Shown here: one piece after another, positions 36,174 to 40,344 of the stretch
Layout of the letters: the number at the start of each line of letters is the position of its first letter
How positions within the stretch are numbered: the first letter of the stretch is position 1
Assembly (NCBI GenBank): GCA_020638595.1
Contig: JACKIG010000034.1
Location: 1 to 40,344 of the forward strand
Source of the DNA: Rhodospirillaceae bacterium
Lineage (GTDB): Bacteria; Pseudomonadota; Alphaproteobacteria; DSM-16000; Inquilinaceae
Direction of reading: 5' to 3'
Length of the DNA: 40,344 bases
Program-made: the position numbers and the translations under genes
Notes under the pieces: generated by a model
Told to the model about the DNA's origin: nothing
The model's database searches: none
What the model saw: the letters and a program-made list of their open reading frames with translations, nothing else

Positions 36174-39008
36174 ATGAGGATCAACGGCAAGATCGCCGTG
36201 GGCTTCGGTTCGGTGCTGATCCTGACCGTCGGGGTCGCCGTCGTCGGATGGAACGCGCTGGAAACCTTCGGCGGCAGTGTCGATGTGGCGCAGGACACGG
36301 CCCGCATCGATGAATTGATGGACGAGGTCCGCCTTCGCCAGTCGACCTATGTGACGGCGAATACGCCCGAGGCCGCCGCGTCCGTCCGTGCCGGCATCGG
36401 CGATATCCGGACCCTGATCGATCGTCTCGGCGAGGATCTGGCCGATACGCCGGCCGCCGATGCGATGGCCGGCATCACCGCCCAGATGGCCGACTATGCC
36501 CGGGCCTTTGACGACTATGCCGCGCTGTCCGGCGAACGGACCCGCCAGGTCGCGGCGATGCAGGCGGCGGCGGAAGATCTGCGGTCCCTGGCCGACCGTA
36601 TCGGCCTGGAACAGGCGGACAGGCAGCAGGCTCTGGGCCGCCGCTTCGGCGAACTGGACGAACGGCTGACGGGCCTGCTGGCGACGGCCGACACCGCGAA
36701 CCGGATGATGATGCTGGCGCTGGCCGCAGGCCGCTATCAGGCGGACTTCCTGCGGACCCGGCAGAGCGAGGGGCTGGAGGCGGCCCGGGAAGCCATCGGA
36801 TCGATGTTCGCCACGGTCCTGGTGCTGCGGCGCGACCTGGCGGGCTCCGAACTGGAGGGCGAGCTCAGCGGGCTGCTCGCCGCCACCCAGGCCTATCGGA
36901 GCGCCTTCGATGACCTGGCAGGCCTGGTGGAGGAGGAGGCGGCGGCATCGGCGCGGGCCGAGGAGGAAGTCGGCCAGATTGTCGAGGCGTCCGCCGCCTT
37001 CGCGGCCCTGGCGGACGACCTGGACCAGGCGGTCGTCGAGCGCCTGCGCAGCATCGCCGACCGGCGGGCGGATCCCGATCGCGGCACGGCGTCGGACATC
37101 GCCGGCGCCTTGCAGGCGCTTCAGCTCGGCTCACTCGGGATCGTCGCCGAAAGGTCGGTGATGGCCTATGTGCGGACGCAAGACACTGCTGCCGTGGAGG
37201 GTGCGGAGGATGCCGTCGGGCAGATCTTCGCCACGGCGATACGGGCGCGGGGACAGTTCGCCGACGATGCGACGCGCGACCTGATCGGCAACATGGCCGC
37301 GCAGGCGCAGACGGTGCGCCAGGCGCTTGGCTCCCTGACCGAAGCGCAGGGCCGGCGGGATGCGGTGCTGGCCCAGGTGTCCCAGGCGGTCGCCGAGCTG
37401 GACAGCCGGAGCGAGCAGATCCGCGCGATGGCGACGGCGATCGAGACGGCCCTGCGGAACGAGTATGGCGCCCTGGGCGGCGAAACGGTCGAGGCACGCC
37501 TGGCGCTGGAGCGGTCGCGCGAGGTGAGCGTTCAGGCGGAACATATGGTCGGGCTGGCCTTGCAGGCCCAGACCGCGGAGCAGGACTACCTGTTGGCGCC
37601 GACGCCCGGGCACGCCGACGCCGTCGAGGCGGCCGTCGACGCGCTGAATGCCCTGTCCGCCGATATGGGCGGGCTGCTGGGCGGCGGGGACGGCGAGGCG
37701 CTGGTCGCCGCCGTCTTTGAGGTCGCGGAGGGCTATCGTGCCAGCTTTCGGGCCATGAGCGGGGCGATAGGGCAGCAGGCCGCCGCGCTGGACGCCATGG
37801 AGGCGGCGGTGGACTCGGTGATGGCAACGACCGGGCAGGTGGCGGGCCAGCAACTCCGGGCGATGGCCGACCAGCGCGACCAGGCCAAGCTGCTGCTTCT
37901 TCTTGGGACGGTCGTGTGCGTCACCCTGGGTTCGGGGCTGGCGTTTCTGATCGGCCGGCGCATCGCCGGGCCGCTGAAGGCCATGACCCGCACCATGCAG
38001 GACCTGGCGGCCGGCAACCATGGTGTCGAGATCCCGGCCAAGGACAACGCCGACGAGATCGGCGACATGGCCAAGACGGTGGAGGTGTTCCGGCAGACCA
38101 TGGTCGAGACCGCCCGCATGGCGGCCGACAGGGACCGGGAGGAAGCCGCCAAGGCGGAGCGCGCACGGCGCATCGAGACTTTGGCCGAGGATTTCCAGAA
38201 GAGCGTTGCCGCGTCGATCGACTTCGTCGCGTCCTCGGCGACGGAGATGGAGTCGACGGCCAACGCCACGTCGGAGATCGCCGAGGAAACGCTGCGCCAG
38301 TCCACGGCCGTGGCCGCCGCGGCGCATCAGGCATCCGTCAATGTCGACACCGTGGCGGCGGCGGCGGAGGAACTGTCGGCATCCATCGCCGGCATCGGCG
38401 ACCGGATGGGCGAGGCGGCGGAGGTATCGCGCAGCAGCGTGTCGGAGGCCGAAGAGGCCAGCACGATGATGCAGGGACTGGCCACCGCCGCCGACGAGAT
38501 CAGCTCCGTGGTCCAGCTCATCACCTCCATCGCCGAGCAGACCAACCTGCTGGCCCTCAACGCGACGATCGAGGCAGCGCGCGCCGGTGCCGCCGGCAAG
38601 GGCTTCGCCGTCGTCGCGTCGGAGGTCAAGAGCCTGGCCGCGCAGACGACCAAGGCCACGGAAGAGATCGGCAGCAAGATTGCCGGCATCCAGGGCCGCA
38701 CGGCCCACGCCGTCGAGGCCATTGCCGCGATCAGCGGGACCATCCGGCATATCGACTCCATTGCGTCGTCGATCTCCTCGTCGGTGGAACAGCAGGCCGC
38801 GGCGACCGGGGAGATCTCGCGCAATGCCCAGCAGGCCGCCTGCGGCACGCAGGAGGTCTCGTCCACCATCGCCACGGTGCAAGAGGCCGCCACCAGTGCG
38901 GGCGAGGCATCGCAGCAGGTGCTGGGGGCGTCGCGCGAGCTGTCCGCACGGGCCGAAACGCTGCGCCGGGCGGCGCAGGACTTCCTGAAGGAGATGCGGA
39001 TCGCGTGA
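36174..39008 (+). CDS. Large chemoreceptor with a four-repeat helical periplasmic domain
   Basis: A 944-residue methyl-accepting chemotaxis protein. After a first membrane helix (about 8-28) comes a periplasmic domain of about 540 residues that is almost all helical. It contains four related units, roughly 40-130, 175-262, 318-400 and 455-543. Each has a Y/F-L/V-x-T/P-rich start, an EA..A...I helix and a later YxxxF/L pattern. This looks like two helical-bimodular (HBM) modules in tandem. The second membrane helix (572-594) leads to HAMP and a signalling domain with the tip IAEQTNLLALNATIEAARAG. ATGs at 36156 and 36171 are alternatives; AAGGGA is best placed for 36174. Confidence 0.88.
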   Translation: MRINGKIAVGFGSVLILTVGVAVVGWNALETFGGSVDVAQDTARIDELMDEVRLRQSTYVTANTPEAAASVRAGIGDIRTLIDRLGEDLADTPAADAMAGITAQMADYARAFDDYAALSGERTRQVAAMQAAAEDLRSLADRIGLEQADRQQALGRRFGELDERLTGLLATADTANRMMMLALAAGRYQADFLRTRQSEGLEAAREAIGSMFATVLVLRRDLAGSELEGELSGLLAATQAYRSAFDDLAGLVEEEAAASARAEEEVGQIVEASAAFAALADDLDQAVVERLRSIADRRADPDRGTASDIAGALQALQLGSLGIVAERSVMAYVRTQDTAAVEGAEDAVGQIFATAIRARGQFADDATRDLIGNMAAQAQTVRQALGSLTEAQGRRDAVLAQVSQAVAELDSRSEQIRAMATAIETALRNEYGALGGETVEARLALERSREVSVQAEHMVGLALQAQTAEQDYLLAPTPGHADAVEAAVDALNALSADMGGLLGGGDGEALVAAVFEVAEGYRASFRAMSGAIGQQAAALDAMEAAVDSVMATTGQVAGQQLRAMADQRDQAKLLLLLGTVVCVTLGSGLAFLIGRRIAGPLKAMTRTMQDLAAGNHGVEIPAKDNADEIGDMAKTVEVFRQTMVETARMAADRDREEAAKAERARRIETLAEDFQKSVAASIDFVASSATEMESTANATSEIAEETLRQSTAVAAAAHQASVNVDTVAAAAEELSASIAGIGDRMGEAAEVSRSSVSEAEEASTMMQGLATAADEISSVVQLITSIAEQTNLLALNATIEAARAGAAGKGFAVVASEVKSLAAQTTKATEEIGSKIAGIQGRTAHAVEAIAAISGTIRHIDSIASSISSSVEQQAAATGEISRNAQQAACGTQEVSSTIATVQEAATSAGEASQQVLGASRELSARAETLRRAAQDFLKEMRIA

Positions 39009-39033
39009 CGCCAGGCCGACGCCCGGCTGAAGC

Positions 39034-39054
39034 GCAGCGCCCTTACGACGCTGC
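39034..39054. terminator. Small hairpin between convergent receptor and phnX genes
   Basis: GCAGCG (39034-39039) and CGCTGC (39049-39054) form a 6-bp stem with a 9-base loop, in the 54-base gap between two convergent stops. It is weak and has no T-run. Confidence 0.28.
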
Positions 39055-39062
39055 AGGCGGCC

Positions 39063-39887
39063 TCACGGCCGCCGTCCGGCGGCCAGGCGCGCTTCGATCT
39101 CGTCGATCACGGGGGCGAGACCGGCAACGCTGTCCAGGACGAAATGCGCGCCGGCAGCGCGCATCTTCGCTTCGGCGGTGCCGCGGCGTGCCTCCCGCTC
39201 GTGGGGGGGCAGGGCCGCGAACGCGTCGCGCGTCAACCCCACCTCGTTGCCGCTGACCGTGACACCGACTGTCCACATGCCGGCGTTCAGGCCTTCCTCG
39301 ATCCCGGGCGTGGTGTCGTCGACCTTGACGCACGCCTCCGCCGGCCAGACCTGTAGGGCGATCATCGTTTGCAGGCACATCAGTGGGGACGGCCGCCCCG
39401 CCGCCAGGTCGCCGGCGCAGACGACGTTGTCGACCGTGATGCCGTGCCGTTCCGCGGCGGGCTGAAGCGGCGCCATCACCTCGCGCGAATATCCGGTCGT
39501 CGATCCGATGGCGATGTGGCGCCGCCGCAGCGCCGCGATCATCTCCACCGCGCCGGGGATGGGTTCGGCATGGCGGGCCACCGTTTCCACCTGCAAGGGC
39601 AGGAAGCGGCGATAGACCTCGTCGATATCCTCCGCACCGAAGGGATGGCCGTGCAGGCGCAGCCAGGCGTCGGCGACGTGGGCGATGCGTCCCATGGCGG
39701 CGATGTGGTCCCATTTCGGCAGGCCCATGGGGCCGCGGGCCTCGGCCGGCGTCACCGGGATGCCGCAGGCGGCGAAGGCGTCGACGAACACCTGTACCGG
39801 CGCGCAGGAACCGAAATCGACGATGGTGCCGGCCCAGTCGAAGATCACCGCCTTGACCGGGCCGCGATAGGGGCGGCCGGCGGTCAT
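39063..39887 (-). CDS. phnX: Phosphonoacetaldehyde hydrolase
   Basis: A HAD-superfamily phosphonatase of 274 residues that splits phosphonoacetaldehyde into acetaldehyde and phosphate, the second step of 2-aminoethylphosphonate breakdown. The nucleophile Asp17 lies in FDWAGT. The Schiff-base Lys58 lies in ARGPMGLPKWDHI. The later loops are IGSTTGYSREVM and VKVDDTTPGIEEGLNAG, with the metal-binding acidic pair. GNEVGLT is also family-typical. Its ATG overlaps the phnW stop (ATGA), so the two are co-translated. It makes phosphate from the substrate imported by a PhnCDE-type system, such as the one at the left end of the window. Confidence 0.95.
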   Translation of the reverse strand: MTAGRPYRGPVKAVIFDWAGTIVDFGSCAPVQVFVDAFAACGIPVTPAEARGPMGLPKWDHIAAMGRIAHVADAWLRLHGHPFGAEDIDEVYRRFLPLQVETVARHAEPIPGAVEMIAALRRRHIAIGSTTGYSREVMAPLQPAAERHGITVDNVVCAGDLAAGRPSPLMCLQTMIALQVWPAEACVKVDDTTPGIEEGLNAGMWTVGVTVSGNEVGLTRDAFAALPPHEREARRGTAEAKMRAAGAHFVLDSVAGLAPVIDEIEARLAAGRRP

Positions 39888-40344
39888 GGCGAAACCTCCG
39901 CCACGGCGGGGGCCAGCCTGCGGATGCCCAGTTCCTTCAGCGTTGCGGCCACCGCCTTGACCAGCCGCTGCATCTCGCCGCCGCCGATGGCGCCGATGCA
40001 GCCGATGCGGAAGCTCTCCACCTCCGTCGTCTTGCCCGGATAGATGATGAAGCCGCGCCGCTTCAGCGCGGCATAGAAGGTCCGGAAATCATAGGCCGGA
40101 TCCGACGGCTGCAGGAAGGTGACGATGACTGGCGCCTGCACGTCGTCCGGCAGCAGCGTGTGGAAGCCCAGTGCGCGCATGCCGTCGACCAGGATGCGCC
40201 AGTTGCCGGTGTAGCGCTCGCCGCGGGCGGCGACCCCGCCTTCGGCCTCGTGCTGGTCCAGCGCGCGGTCGAAGGCCGCGACCACATGGGTTGGGGGGGT
40301 GAAGCGCCACTGGCCGGTGCGCTCCATGTAGGCCCACTGGTCGG
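39884..40344 (-). CDS. phnW: 2-aminoethylphosphonate-pyruvate aminotransferase, C-terminal part
   Basis: The last 153 codons of a minus-strand gene that continues beyond the right edge. PhnW transfers the amino group of 2-aminoethylphosphonate to pyruvate, giving phosphonoacetaldehyde for PhnX. The segments TGQWRFTPPTHVVAAFDRAL, QHEAEGGVAARGERY, RRGFIIYPGKTTEVESFRIG and CIGAIGGGEMQRLV match the C-terminal domain of fold-type I PhnW. The PLP lysine is outside the window. The open frame runs to the window edge upstream of the internal ATG at 40327, so this is a truncated view and not a short gene. Confidence 0.93.
   Translation of the reverse strand, partial: DQWAYMERTGQWRFTPPTHVVAAFDRALDQHEAEGGVAARGERYTGNWRILVDGMRALGFHTLLPDDVQAPVIVTFLQPSDPAYDFRTFYAALKRRGFIIYPGKTTEVESFRIGCIGAIGGGEMQRLVKAVAATLKELGIRRLAPAVAEVSP

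Noticed and set aside
1..40344. CRISPR array, prophage or insertion sequence
   Set aside because: No regularly spaced direct repeats, integrase, capsid or transposase genes were seen. The only repeat element is the inverted pair at 5124-5350.

Overview
The window is a GC-rich, gene-dense stretch of an alphaproteobacterial chromosome. Family content points to the Rhodospirillales-like alphaproteobacteria, although the genus cannot be named from the sequence alone. Markers are an MmcB-type nuclease, sdhCDAB with mitochondrial-type subunits, a hopanoid hpnN-hpnA pair, a liv operon with a small membrane protein attached, and a stand-alone NDUFA9-like Rossmann protein. I see no rRNA, tRNA, phage, transposase or CRISPR array. 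The region reads as core or near-core genome with one repeat-element insertion.

Layout, left to right. (1) 1-3015: start of gltD (minus, runs off the left edge), then uppP with a translationally coupled esterase-like hydrolase, then a cyclophilin. (2) 3043-6330: phnC-phnD-phnE, a phosphonate ABC transporter, preceded by a Pho-box-like direct repeat and interrupted between phnD and phnE by a REP-like inverted pair. (3) 6353-10052: a secreted Cys-rich protein made of two tandem copies of an unrecognised domain, divergent from a glycogen/alpha-glucan phosphorylase with an altered active-site motif. (4) 10169-12200: gmd-fcl, the GDP-L-fucose pathway. (5) 12328-19735: a membrane chemoreceptor, a macrodomain protein, a large ADP-forming acyl-CoA ligase/GNAT fusion (Pat/ACD type), and a soluble globin-coupled chemoreceptor. 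(6) 19745-24191 (minus): livH-livM-livG-livF plus a small membrane protein, with no substrate-binding protein. (7) 24536-25955: pirin and mmcB. (8) 26071-29651: sdhCDAB behind a dyad-rich promoter, then hpnN-hpnA to 33420. (9) 33540-35176: a PilZ protein and an NDUFA9-like protein. (10) 35393-39008: a secreted PDC/Cache-domain protein followed by an unusually large chemoreceptor with four helical-bundle repeats. (11) 39063-40344 (minus): phnX and the C-terminal part of phnW.

How it fits together. The phosphonate importer at the left and the 2-aminoethylphosphonate-degrading phnW-phnX at the right form an uptake-and-use pathway split by about 33 kb. Three chemoreceptors with different input modules (periplasmic Cache-like, cytoplasmic haem globin, giant helical bundle) occur without che signalling genes. 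The most unusual items are the secreted PDC protein next to the four-repeat receptor, the macrodomain beside the acyl-CoA ligase/acetyltransferase, the duplicated Cys-rich secreted protein, and the nested dyads at the sdh promoter. None of these is proven to be a new system. They are candidates with stated tests.
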